Under the pieces are notes generated by a model. The model saw only the letters and a list, made by a program, of their open reading frames with translations. It had not been told where the DNA came from and searched no databases. Of a stretch of DNA of 64,000 bases, positions 35,171-43,278 are shown in pieces (the stretch's first letter is position 1; each line of letters opens with the position of its first letter). A program made the translations under genes and the position numbers. Source of the stretch: Glutamicibacter ardleyensis (lineage in GTDB: Bacteria; Actinomycetota; Actinomycetes; Actinomycetales; Micrococcaceae). The DNA is taken from NCBI RefSeq assembly GCF_014644555.1, contig NZ_BMKX01000001.1, positions 806,001 to 870,000 on the forward strand, read 5' to 3'.

Positions 35171-36172
35171 CTACTTGAGCACCAGCTGCGCGAGCACCGG
35201 GAGGAGCACCACCGACAAGGCGCAGGTGATCACGATGGCTAGTGCTGTTGGCTCGCCGTCACCGGTGTCATTTTGCGCCATGATGTACGCCGTGGCCGAG
35301 GTAGGCATGGCTGCCATAAGTACCGCCGTGTTGAACCACATCGCCTCAAGTTCTGGCGCAAAAAGCCACAGCAATGACACCGTGAGCATTGGCAGGGCTA
35401 GCATTTTGCCCACCACCATAATGCCCATGGTGCGTTTTGCCGCTCGCACCGGAATCGCAGTAGCCGAGGCACGCCGCTTAAGCGTTCGCTGAACCGTACG
35501 CCGCAAGGACAGCCCGATGACGAACAACGCTCCGGGTGCCGCTGCGGCGGCGATCAGATCCACCGTGTCATCTATCGGCTGCGGTACCGGAATGCCCCAG
35601 ATGACTACTGCCCCGCCAATAACCATCGCCCAGGTAACCGGGCTGTAAATCAACGCATTCCTGACAGTCAACGCGATGCGGCGGCCGCTTGGTTTATGCC
35701 CGTTTCCCGGGCCGGTTGGCATCATTAGCTGCGCGAGAATCGGGAAACCGACCATGAAAATGACGTTGTGGATCAGTTGCCCCATTCCAGCGGCCAATCC
35801 GGCCTGGCTGCCGAGTACTCCGAGAATTACGGGAATCCCCAAGTAGGAGACGTTACCGAAGCTGGTACTGAGCATCCCAGCCAGGGAACGTCCACGATCC
35901 ACTCGCAGCAAATAGCGAAAAATCGCCCAGCAGATGAGCGCGAAGAGCAGCGTAGCCAGAACCGTGATCCAGAGGAAATCCAACGGAACGCCGTGGCTAA
36001 TATCGGAGCGGGCAACCACCTTATATAAAAGTGCCGGCAGCGCCACATAAAAAACGAAGACGTTCAGTGCTGGTTCCACGCTGGGCGGGAATTTCGGTGA
36101 ATAGCTAACCGCATACCCAATAATCATCACGAAAAATAGCGGCAACACACCGAACAGCACGTCGAGGAACAC
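35171..36172 (-). CDS. AEC family transporter
   Basis: 333-residue membrane protein of the auxin-efflux-carrier family, with about ten hydrophobic segments in two inverted halves. Marks: NVFVFYVALPALLYKVV, the gap-helix GNVSYLGIPVILGVLG, and in the second half AAAAAPGALFVIGLSL and MAAMPTSATAYIMAQ. Bacterial members export or exchange small carboxylates such as malate; the substrate here is unknown. The start is GTG with AAGGA 6 nt upstream. Confidence 0.9.
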   Translation of the reverse strand: MFLDVLFGVLPLFFVMIIGYAVSYSPKFPPSVEPALNVFVFYVALPALLYKVVARSDISHGVPLDFLWITVLATLLFALICWAIFRYLLRVDRGRSLAGMLSTSFGNVSYLGIPVILGVLGSQAGLAAGMGQLIHNVIFMVGFPILAQLMMPTGPGNGHKPSGRRIALTVRNALIYSPVTWAMVIGGAVVIWGIPVPQPIDDTVDLIAAAAAPGALFVIGLSLRRTVQRTLKRRASATAIPVRAAKRTMGIMVVGKMLALPMLTVSLLWLFAPELEAMWFNTAVLMAAMPTSATAYIMAQNDTGDGEPTALAIVITCALSVVLLPVLAQLVLK

Positions 36173-36340
36173 ACGAATCCTTCACAGGTATATTTGAGTC
36201 TTTCTAAGCCTAGTAGTCAGGGTGCCGGCGCTACGCATCGGCGTAATATCCGTGGACCGACTTCAATCATTGGCAGACTAGTTCATATGCTCTGTAATCA
36301 GGCACCACTGTGCTGAACTTTGGTGCTCTAAGGAGAGAAA

Positions 36341-37096
36341 ATGGCTACTGCAGATACGTCTCGTTCCACCATCCTGATAACCGGTGCCGGATCCGGGATT
36401 GGAAAAGCGACCGCGCAAACGCTGCTGCGTCAAGGCTGGAACGTGGTTCTGGCCGGGCGCACCGAGGATACTCTTCGCCAGACCGCCCAAGATCACGAGC
36501 ATGCTCTAGTGCTCACCGCCGATGTAACCAGCGCCGTTCAGGTCCGTGAATTGTTCGCCAAGGCCACCGCTCACTTCGGCAGACTGGACACCCTGTTCAA
36601 TAATGCTGGTACTTTTGGCCCTGCGGTATCAATCGATCAATTGCACGAGGACGATTGGGACAGAGTCTGCCAGGTCAACCTCACTGGTGCGATAAATTGC
36701 GCCCGCGAGGCCTTTATCTACATGAAAGATCACTGCGGTGGCCGCGTCATCAACAATGGGTCCATCTCTGCGCAGGTGCCCAGGCCGCGGTCGGTGGCCT
36801 ATGCCGTCACCAAACATGCGATTACCGGGCTCACAAAATCGATCGAGCTAGATGGCCGGCCGTTTAACATTTGCGCTTCTCAAATAGATATTGGCAATAC
36901 CGCAAGCGACATCATGAATGAGCTAGGCACTTCCCATGGTGCCTTGCAAGCCGATGGCTCGCTCAAAGTCGAACCAACATTCGCTTTGCAGCAGGCGGCG
37001 GATGCGGTAGCTTTCCTCGCCAATAGTCCACTGAACGTGTCGGTCAATCAATTAACCATCACCGCTGCCGGCATGCCATTTATCGGTCGCGGTTAA
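36341..37096 (+). CDS. SDR family oxidoreductase
   Basis: 251-residue classical short-chain dehydrogenase: TGAGSGIGKATA (14-25) binds the nicotinamide cofactor, with Arg40 after the second strand suggesting NADP(H); NNAG is at 87-90; the catalytic Ser is in INNGSISAQ, and Tyr/Lys in SVAYAVTKHAITGL. AAGGAG is near the ATG. The C-terminal region has IDIGNTASDI in place of the usual PG.V.T, and substrate is not predictable. Followed on the same strand by a SnoaL-like gene. Confidence 0.92.
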   Translation: MATADTSRSTILITGAGSGIGKATAQTLLRQGWNVVLAGRTEDTLRQTAQDHEHALVLTADVTSAVQVRELFAKATAHFGRLDTLFNNAGTFGPAVSIDQLHEDDWDRVCQVNLTGAINCAREAFIYMKDHCGGRVINNGSISAQVPRPRSVAYAVTKHAITGLTKSIELDGRPFNICASQIDIGNTASDIMNELGTSHGALQADGSLKVEPTFALQQAADAVAFLANSPLNVSVNQLTITAAGMPFIGRG

Positions 37097-37172
37097 GGCT
37101 CTGCCTCTTCGTCTCAAAGTGGTGGCTATAGTGGGACAAACCATTTATGTCCGAAGCCAGGTGGGTGAAAAC

Positions 37173-37589
37173 ATGTCAGCCGAACGTTCAAACTTACAGA
37201 TCAGTTATCAGCAGAATTGCGGTAACGCCCCACGGCATCAAATCATCCAAGAGGTGATCGTGGCCTTGCACAGCAAGGACGTGAACCATCTGAAACGGTG
37301 GGTAAGCGAGGATGTTGAATGGGAAATCGTGGGTTTTGGGACGTTGCACGGAATCGATTCGCTATGCCAGTGGGTGAGCACTTCCAGAGAAACGAAGTCC
37401 TTGGAATTCAAAAGCGTACTGACTCACGGACGTGAGGGCAGCACGGACGGAAACGTCACCAACGAACAAGATATCTCTGCTGCCTTTAGCCATGTACTGC
37501 GCTTTACCGGGGCAACTAAAACAGCGCGCATTGCCTCCGTGCGCAGTTACCTAGTCTCGAAGCCCCACTTAGAAGTATTCGGACAGTAA
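37173..37589 (+). CDS. SnoaL/NTF2-like protein
   Basis: 138 residues with the NTF2-like plan: helix HQIIQEVIVALHSKDVNHLKRWVSEDVEWEI (given in part), followed by GFGTLHGIDSLCQWV, the pattern of SnoaL-like proteins. No catalytic residues can be assigned. I start at the ATG at 37173 (GGTG upstream) because the longer frame from 37119 is not conserved-looking. It may be co-transcribed with the SDR, 76 nt upstream, and overlaps the convergent AHSA1-like gene by 21 bp. Confidence 0.7.
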   Translation: MSAERSNLQISYQQNCGNAPRHQIIQEVIVALHSKDVNHLKRWVSEDVEWEIVGFGTLHGIDSLCQWVSTSRETKSLEFKSVLTHGREGSTDGNVTNEQDISAAFSHVLRFTGATKTARIASVRSYLVSKPHLEVFGQ

Positions 37590-38018
37590 CGTTTCAAGTT
37601 TTGCGAAGGCCGAATTCCATGCCTTGGTGCTGGTGTCGATGACCTCGTAAGGCAGTGGCGTCTGCGTGAGAGTCACATGGGTCTGTCCTGCGAATTCTTT
37701 GAAGTCCACCTTGGTGTGGATCACCAGGTCCAAGGTCATCTCATGAGGGCCGTCGGCACTCGCCAGACAAATATGTTCGTCAAAGACGGTGACCACTGCC
37801 TTGAGCGGCACCTGCGCTTCGGGGTTATCTCGCTGCTCCATGGTCAGTTCGTGACGTCCGCCGACTTTCGGCTCAAGAATCACCGAACCATCTTGCACGG
37901 TCCACCCTTGCGGGCCCCACCATTGGGCGATAATTTCTGGCTCAACAAAAGCCGCCCACACCGCGCTGCGCGGTGCGGTGAATTGCCGGGATAGTACAAG
38001 TTCGGTCATTTCCTGCAT
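37569..38018 (-). CDS. SRPBCC/AHSA1 domain protein
   Basis: 149 residues, a complete START-like/AHSA1 fold: LSRQFTAPRSAVWAAFVEPEIIAQWWGPQGW at the start (given in part), VGGRHELTM in the middle, and QTHVTLTQTPLPY with a closing amphipathic helix AWNSAFAKLETLLSEYF. Such proteins bind hydrophobic ligands in a cavity; function here is unknown. The ribosome site is weak. The end overlaps the SnoaL-like gene by 21 bp on the other strand. Confidence 0.85.
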   Translation of the reverse strand: MQEMTELVLSRQFTAPRSAVWAAFVEPEIIAQWWGPQGWTVQDGSVILEPKVGGRHELTMEQRDNPEAQVPLKAVVTVFDEHICLASADGPHEMTLDLVIHTKVDFKEFAGQTHVTLTQTPLPYEVIDTSTKAWNSAFAKLETLLSEYF

Positions 38019-38057
38019 ATTCAGATTTTACCGTGGTCCTTCGAAGGAATCGACTGC

Positions 38058-38315
38058 CTACTGTTTCGGACGGCGCGATTCCATGCGGTTAGCGGTGTAG
38101 ATGGTCTGTTCATCAGGCTGCGTTCCGGCGGCCTGATGTGCGCGCAACACCATCATGGCCCGATCCCATTTGATGCGTTCGCGCGGACTGGTGGCTACCG
38201 AGCGTTCGGCCGGGCCGAAGATGCTCAGGCCTAGAAACTTCAGACGCCAAAGAGCGCGGTACCGAAGGCTTAGTCCGGTGGTGTCCCTGATGATGGGAAG
38301 TGGTGACTCGTCCAT
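38058..38315 (-). CDS. Small basic hypothetical protein
   Basis: 85 residues, basic, with several Arg-rich stretches (SLRYRALWRLKFLG, SPRERIKWDRAMMVLRAH) and no signal or clear membrane segment. GAGG lies 8 nt upstream of the ATG. It lies 39 nt upstream of the AHSA1-like gene on the same strand and could be the first gene of that pair. I recognise no family. Confidence 0.5.
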   Translation of the reverse strand: MDESPLPIIRDTTGLSLRYRALWRLKFLGLSIFGPAERSVATSPRERIKWDRAMMVLRAHQAAGTQPDEQTIYTANRMESRRPKQ

Positions 38316-38407
38316 GGTGTAAACCTCATGCTTGTCGGTGCGCCTAGGCGGGCTACGTCAGTGCTTCAAGTCTACGCTATTACTTGGTGCACCAACTATA
38401 TTTTAGG

Positions 38408-38869
38408 TCACTCCCTCGGCGCAGAAATTCCCGCGTTCACTACCGAGCCGAGAATCTCACACAGCTCAACAACCTTTTCTTCGCTGAGGTTCAGTCGCTG
38501 CATCATCTCGCTAGGAACATCTAGTGCTTGCTCGCGCAATGCGCTGCCCTGCGCCGTAATTTCAATCAGAATTGCGCGTTCGTCCCGAGGATTCTTGCGA
38601 CGTTCAAGCAACCCGGCCCTTTCAAGCCGTTTCACCAACGGAGTGAGCGTTCCCGGATCCAAATGCAGCTTCTCACTTAATTCACGAGCGCCCATCGGAC
38701 CGTGCTCCCATAAGGCCAGCATGACCAAATACTGCGGGTGGGTCAGTCCCATCGGGTCCAGCACGGGCTTATAGGCTGAAATCACCGCGCGTGAGGCGAC
38801 CGCTAACCCGAAACATAATTGCCGTTCAAGCTTAAGCAGATCATCACGACGAAGATTGGTAGTGTCCAC
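38408..38869 (-). CDS. OhrR-type MarR regulator
   Basis: 153-residue MarR winged-helix protein. ERQLCFGLAVASRAV places Cys19 at the peroxidatic position of OhrR (Cys15 in B. subtilis), with Tyr33 matching Tyr29; a second Cys137 could allow a two-cysteine mechanism. The usual LTYPQY is LTHPQY, so the second network Tyr is His44. The recognition helix and wing (LDPGTLTPLVKRLERAGLLERRKNPRDERA, split about 70-100) are typical. The start is GTG, with AAGGAG rather far upstream. No ohr gene is adjacent, so its target lies elsewhere or is a neighbour. Confidence 0.88.
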   Translation of the reverse strand: MDTTNLRRDDLLKLERQLCFGLAVASRAVISAYKPVLDPMGLTHPQYLVMLALWEHGPMGARELSEKLHLDPGTLTPLVKRLERAGLLERRKNPRDERAILIEITAQGSALREQALDVPSEMMQRLNLSEEKVVELCEILGSVVNAGISAPRE

Positions 38870-39004
38870 GATGTTTAGTTCTCCTTGAGCTCATCCCGGT
38901 ACCTTCCTTAAGATCGTACGCCAGCAACCTGAGACGCGGCTTGGATACCAAGCCCCGCTCGCGCTACCCTCAAATTCGAGACCGAAGAATACGAGGAACT
39001 ACAG

Positions 39005-40036
39005 GTGAACCAGAAACTGGACGGCATGCGACCGCGCTTCTCACATTGGGTTACCGCTCTTGCCCCCTCCGTTTTTTCCAGCGTCATGGCCACCGGCATC
39101 ATTGGCTTGGGCTTGGTCCTGTCTGGGTTTATCGCATTGGGACAAGTATTTTCTTTGCTCGCCGTCGTCATGTTCCTTGGCTTGCTGGGGGTGCTGACGA
39201 TACGTGCGGTGCAGCACCCCGCCGCGATGCTGCTGGATATCTTGAACCCTGCGGTGGGTTTCGGGTTCTTCACCATCGTGGCGGCAGCCAACGTCCTAGC
39301 CTTGGGTTTGGCAGTTTTGAATATGCCAGGCGCCGCACTGACAGCCATGATTTTTGGTGCGCTTCTCTGGGCGGCGGCCACCTATGCCATTCCTGCCGGA
39401 TTAGTGTTGCATGAGCGCCCCGAGCCTGCCCTGACACTTGCCAACGGTTCGTGGTTTCTCTGGGTGGTTGCTACACAGTCGGTGGCAGGCGGCCTGGCGC
39501 ACCACACCTACCTCGGATCCTGGACACCGATGCTGTCCTTGGGTATCTGGTTGCTGGGCTGCGCGCTTTATTTGCTGACCGCGACACTCGTGACGGTACG
39601 CATGATCCGCTACCCAAATCGAGCCGAAACCCTCTCCCCCACTTATTGGATCTTCATGGGCGCCACGGCGATCAGCGTACTGACCGGTTCGCAGCTTCTA
39701 GGCTTGGCAAATAGTGGTGAAATTCCTCAATGGCTGCAGGCAAACATCGCTTTCACTACGTTGGCGTTGTTGTCTATCGGATTGTGGTTCATCCCGCTGC
39801 TGATAATTTTTGGGATCTGGCGGCATGTGATGCACCGGCATCCAGTCAGCTATGAGACCGGGTTATGGGCCATTGTGTTCCCGCTGGGCATGCTGTCGAC
39901 AGCTTGTCTTTCACTGGGGTCCATTCCTGACTTCACCGCGCTCTTTGCCTTGGGACAGATTCTCATTTGGGTTGCGGTGGCGGCTTGGGCGGGAACCACC
40001 GCGTTATGGGTGGCACGAATGAAACAACCTGCCTAG
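39005..40036 (+). CDS. TehA/SLAC1 family transporter
   Basis: 343-residue membrane protein with ten hydrophobic segments of the TehA/SLAC1/Mae1 fold. Family features: PSVFSSVMATGIIGLGL in TM1, FGFFTIVAAANVLALG, NGSWFLWVVATQSVAGGLA and GLWFIPLLIIFGIWRH. Relatives export tellurite, sulfite or nitrate, or carry C4-dicarboxylates; the cargo cannot be told from sequence. The start is GTG with GAGGA 8 nt upstream. The pirin gene follows by 9 nt, so they form an operon; the MarR gene is divergent. Confidence 0.9.
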   Translation: MNQKLDGMRPRFSHWVTALAPSVFSSVMATGIIGLGLVLSGFIALGQVFSLLAVVMFLGLLGVLTIRAVQHPAAMLLDILNPAVGFGFFTIVAAANVLALGLAVLNMPGAALTAMIFGALLWAAATYAIPAGLVLHERPEPALTLANGSWFLWVVATQSVAGGLAHHTYLGSWTPMLSLGIWLLGCALYLLTATLVTVRMIRYPNRAETLSPTYWIFMGATAISVLTGSQLLGLANSGEIPQWLQANIAFTTLALLSIGLWFIPLLIIFGIWRHVMHRHPVSYETGLWAIVFPLGMLSTACLSLGSIPDFTALFALGQILIWVAVAAWAGTTALWVARMKQPA

Positions 40037-40045
40037 TCTTAGCTT

Positions 40046-41047
40046 ATGAGCAATCTCGAACCGGCCCCTGCGGAAATTGACTGCAGTAATCTTGACGCGC
40101 AGCTAGAGGTACAGACCCTCGAGCCCCGCCCGGTTCCCTTGGGCGGTCCACGGGCTATGACAGTATTCCGTACGCTTCCCCAGCGTCAGCGCAGCTTGAT
40201 TGGCGCTTGGTGTTTCCTCGACCATTACGGTCCGGATGATGTGTCGCTCACCGGCGGCATGAGTGTTCCGCGCCACCCGCACACCGGGCTGCAGACAGTT
40301 TCGTGGTTATTCACCGGAGAAATTGAGCACATCGATTCCGCCGGGAATCAGGCGATAGTTCGCCCCGGGGAAGTGAACTTGATGACCGCCGGTTACGGCA
40401 TCACGCATTCGGAGTTCTTGTGCGAAGAATCCACCATCTTGCACGGCGCACAGCTGTGGACTGCGCTGCCGGAACGGGTACGCAATATGGAACCGACCTT
40501 TGAGAACTACCGCCCAGAACCAATGAACGGGACTGGCTGGATGCTCAACGTATTCCTAGGCACCCTCGCCATCGGCGACCAAACTTCTACCTCACCGGTG
40601 AAAACACATACCGAACTCAGTGGCGGCGAGCTGCATCTAGAAGCCGGAGCCGAAGTCGACATCATCGTGCCGGCGCATCACGAACACGGGTTGCTCATTG
40701 ACCAGGGCCAAGCCACGCTCAATGGGAATCAGCTCGAACACCGCGAACTCGGATTTGTCCGGGCCGGCTGCACCATTATGCGGATTAAGGCGGGCGGCGA
40801 GCCATTGCGCGCACTGCTCATTGGTGGGGAGCCGCTAGGCGAAGACATCCTCATGTGGTGGAACTTCGTGGGCCGCACGCATGAAGAAGTCCTTGCTTTC
40901 CGTGCGCAATATCAGGCTGAAATTGGTGCCGAACCGGGAGATGCCTCAGAAGACCGATTTGGGCCTTTCCCAGCAAATACTCCGGCGGCAATACCCGCCC
41001 CGGCCTTACCCGCCGTCCGACTACGTCCCCGCGTGAACCCTTCGTAG
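40046..41047 (+). CDS. Pirin family protein
   Basis: 333-residue bicupin with the pirin metal site: PRHPHTGLQTVSWLFTGEIEH contains two His, the Glu and nearby His follow, and GITHSEFLCEES carries another His. The N-terminal RTLPQRQRSLIGAWCFLDHYGP is typical. Some bacterial pirins are quercetin dioxygenases, others are regulatory; no prediction here. The ATG lacks a ribosome site and is only 9 nt after the transporter stop, so it depends on coupling. The GNAT gene follows after 14 nt. Confidence 0.93.
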   Translation: MSNLEPAPAEIDCSNLDAQLEVQTLEPRPVPLGGPRAMTVFRTLPQRQRSLIGAWCFLDHYGPDDVSLTGGMSVPRHPHTGLQTVSWLFTGEIEHIDSAGNQAIVRPGEVNLMTAGYGITHSEFLCEESTILHGAQLWTALPERVRNMEPTFENYRPEPMNGTGWMLNVFLGTLAIGDQTSTSPVKTHTELSGGELHLEAGAEVDIIVPAHHEHGLLIDQGQATLNGNQLEHRELGFVRAGCTIMRIKAGGEPLRALLIGGEPLGEDILMWWNFVGRTHEEVLAFRAQYQAEIGAEPGDASEDRFGPFPANTPAAIPAPALPAVRLRPRVNPS

Positions 41048-41061
41048 AAAGTTGAATCACC

Positions 41062-41394
41062 ATGAGTGAGATTACCCCGGCCTATCTTCCGGATCGCAAT
41101 CGCTATGCCTTGGATGACAACGGAAAGCTGATTGGAGCCGCACACTACCGTGATTTTCAGGGTGTGGACGGTGTCGAGCGGATCTTCTTCCACACGGTAG
41201 TCGACGAGCAATACGGCGGCCAAGGACTAGCCAGCGTGATGGTGAAATTCGCGTTGGACAACACGATCTCCGGCGGGGCAAAAATTGTCGCGGTCTGCCC
41301 TTACGTCAAAGCCTATATTGCCAAACATCCTGAATTCCAAGAGCACCTAGCGGCAACCATGGACGAGCATTTAAAGGTTCTGCCAAGTGCTTAG
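41062..41394 (+). CDS. Small GNAT-fold acetyltransferase (YjdJ-like)
   Basis: 110 residues of the short GNAT_2 family. The acetyl-CoA motif A is clear: FFHTVVDEQYGGQGLASVMVKFALD, where GGQGLA is the pyrophosphate loop; AVCPYVKAYIAKHPEF follows, a conserved closing motif. The substrate is unknown; relatives are called general or protein acetyltransferases. Last in the TehA-pirin-GNAT unit; its TAG overlaps the stop of the convergent HhH gene by 3 nt. Confidence 0.9.
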   Translation: MSEITPAYLPDRNRYALDDNGKLIGAAHYRDFQGVDGVERIFFHTVVDEQYGGQGLASVMVKFALDNTISGGAKIVAVCPYVKAYIAKHPEFQEHLAATMDEHLKVLPSA

Positions 41395-41579
41395 CTCTTC
41401 ATTTTTAGTCCGCGCTGGGCGATCGCTTCACTAAGAATCTTCAGGGCTTTGGGCCCCACCCCGTGAAGTGCTGCTAGTGCTTTGATGCCGGTATCCCCTG
41501 CCTGTTCGAGGCTGGTGATACCGGCTTTTTCTAATGCCCGGGTTGCAGGTGCCCCGATCACTGGTAATTTGGTAGCCAT
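41391..41579 (-). CDS. Mini helix-hairpin-helix protein (62 aa)
   Basis: 62 residues with two HhH-like units: LPVIGAPATRALEKAGITSLEQAG and ALAALHGVGPKALKILSEAIAQRGL (each about 24 residues). The GVGPKA loop is the classical DNA-backbone contact of (HhH)2 domains, and the PVIGAPATRAL unit is the second. A non-sequence-specific DNA-binding role is plausible but unproved. The ATG at 41579 is 13 nt after the MFS stop, with no clear ribosome site, so translation may be coupled; a GTG at 41600 would overlap the MFS gene. Confidence 0.75.
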   Translation of the reverse strand: MATKLPVIGAPATRALEKAGITSLEQAGDTGIKALAALHGVGPKALKILSEAIAQRGLKMKS

Positions 41580-41592
41580 TTGACCAGCATAA

Positions 41593-42975
41593 CTAGACAC
41601 TTACCGCGGCGTTGGCTTTGGTGCGCGGGGCGATGATCAGCAGCACAAGGATCAGGAGCAGCGAGAACGCGAAGACCGCGACGAAGCCAAATCCGATAGC
41701 GGCCATTGCGAAGATGACACCACCCAGCGCGGTCACCGAAGCGTTGCCCAGCGAGTCCGCCAAGGTCATGGCCGAGGAGTTAAAGCCTTGTTCTGCCTTA
41801 GATGACAGGGCAAACATGTTCACGTTTTGCCGGGGGAAGATCATGCCCATGCCGAACCCGCCAACCGCCCATCCGGCGACAAGTAGCACCACGGGCGGAT
41901 GGAACAACGCCGCGCACAACGCAGTGGATATTGCGATAACACCGGCTACACCACCAATCGAAATACACGCCGCGTTACTGAGCCGGTCCCCGACTCTGCC
42001 TTGCAGCCAGGAGCCTAGTGACCACATCAAAGCAGACGCCGTGAGGACTAGCCCGGCGCGGTCTGGCGCTAAGAAGTAGTCTTCGCGGAGCATATAAGGA
42101 AGATAAATTTCCGCCCCGAAAAATGCGCCAGCTACAAGCGTTCGGGTCATTATTGTGGCCGGCAGCCCGCGACGTACGGTAAAAGTTCCACGCGGAAGCA
42201 AGGGCCTGATGGCTACCAGTGCGAGTAACAGCGCGGCCAGCAGACCGGCTAAAGACCAACCGGTACCGGCATTGCCAAGCAGGTTCATCACGATGACCAG
42301 TGCGCCGGTGAGCGCTGCCAATAGTAGGCGTTTGGTTGATACCGGTCCCAGGCTTGGATCACGTTCTGTGGACATCCGGTGCAAGGTGGGGACGATAGCG
42401 ATAAAGGCCAGTGCAATAAATACTAGAACGCCAAGGAATACCGCGCGCCAGTGGATATAGGTGGCAATGAGCCCCGCGATCCACGGGCCAACCAAAGCTG
42501 GGATCACCCACGCGGTGGCGAAGAGTGCAAAGATTTTTGTATGGAGAATTGCTGGGTAAGCTCTGGCGATCAACACATAGATGGCCACAGTAATTGCGCC
42601 CCCGCCAATCCCCTGCAAGATCCTTCCAAGAATCAACACCTGCATGGTGTTCGCCGTCCCGCAGATCAACAAGCCGATAACAAAGACACTCACCGAGGCA
42701 TAGAGCGGGATTTTAGGACCACGTCGATCCGATATTTCACCGGCGGCAACCATGCCAAGCATGGCACTAGCCATGGGAGCGGCAAAGGCCAGCGCAAAGT
42801 AGCGTTGCCCGTCTAATAATTCGCTAACCAGTGGCATCACGGTGGTCACAGCCATCGATTCAAAGGCCACCAGGAACACTAAAACAAACATTCCCACGGT
42901 GGTGGCTAAATATTTGGCGTCGTAGATCGACTCGATACCCGAAGTTTTTGCGGGTGGGGTGGGTGACGAAGGCAT
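41593..42975 (-). CDS. MFS transporter, DHA/EmrB-like
   Basis: 460-residue major facilitator with 12 or more hydrophobic segments. The MFS loop motif A is GEISDRRGPKIPLY (about 78-91); GRILQGIGGGAITVAIYVLI is the antiporter-type motif C-like region of drug exporters. FPRQNVNMFALSSKAEQGFNSSAMTLADSLG lies in the second half (given in part). Likely exports a drug or metabolite by proton antiport; substrate unknown. The ribosome site is weak. The mini-HhH gene follows immediately. Confidence 0.9.
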   Translation of the reverse strand: MPSSPTPPAKTSGIESIYDAKYLATTVGMFVLVFLVAFESMAVTTVMPLVSELLDGQRYFALAFAAPMASAMLGMVAAGEISDRRGPKIPLYASVSVFVIGLLICGTANTMQVLILGRILQGIGGGAITVAIYVLIARAYPAILHTKIFALFATAWVIPALVGPWIAGLIATYIHWRAVFLGVLVFIALAFIAIVPTLHRMSTERDPSLGPVSTKRLLLAALTGALVIVMNLLGNAGTGWSLAGLLAALLLALVAIRPLLPRGTFTVRRGLPATIMTRTLVAGAFFGAEIYLPYMLREDYFLAPDRAGLVLTASALMWSLGSWLQGRVGDRLSNAACISIGGVAGVIAISTALCAALFHPPVVLLVAGWAVGGFGMGMIFPRQNVNMFALSSKAEQGFNSSAMTLADSLGNASVTALGGVIFAMAAIGFGFVAVFAFSLLLILVLLIIAPRTKANAAVSV

Positions 42976-43034
42976 ACCGTCATTCTTTCATCGAATGCCA
43001 TGCTCGCTGATTCGGCATCTTTGGTTAGTGTTTA

Positions 43035-43058
43035 TTCAGCTTTGCTTTGTAAGCTGAA
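43035..43058. promoter_or_regulatory. Inverted repeat before the 36-codon ORF
   Basis: TTCAGCTT and AAGCTGAA, separated by 8 bases, end 3 nt before the ATG at 43062. The right arm covers the GAAGG that would be the ribosome site, so it could be an operator or an RNA hairpin. Confidence 0.4.
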
Positions 43059-43061
43059 GGC

Positions 43062-43172
43062 ATGCTTAACGAAGATACACGTCGCCGCATGGTCAAAATC
43101 ACCGCGGTTTCTCTTGCAGTGATGGTTGGTGCCACGGGAATTCTTTCCAGCGGGGTACTCAGCCTTTTCTAG
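43062..43172 (+). CDS. Possible 36-aa single-pass membrane peptide
   Basis: ATG at 43062 to TAG at 43172. The peptide has a basic start (NEDTRRRMVK) and one hydrophobic stretch (ITAVSLAVMVGATGILSSGV), as in small inner-membrane proteins or signal anchors. GAAGG lies too close to the ATG for a classical site. A strong terminator follows 36 bp later. No family recognised; plausible but unproved. Confidence 0.4.
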   Translation: MLNEDTRRRMVKITAVSLAVMVGATGILSSGVLSLF

Positions 43173-43207
43173 CCTGCCCAATCCGTGCGAAGGCTAGCTA
43201 CTAACTT

Positions 43208-43257
43208 AAAATGTTGGGCTCGAGAAATCTACATGATTTCTCGAGCCCAACATTTTT
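43208..43257. terminator. Very strong terminator after dnaB
   Basis: A 22-bp perfect stem (containing TGTTGGGCTCGAGAAATC) with a 5-nt loop, bordered by A and T runs so it works in both directions. It lies 22 bp after the dnaB stop. Confidence 0.93.
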
Positions 43258-43278
43258 GCTTTGGTTCAAGGCAAATTC

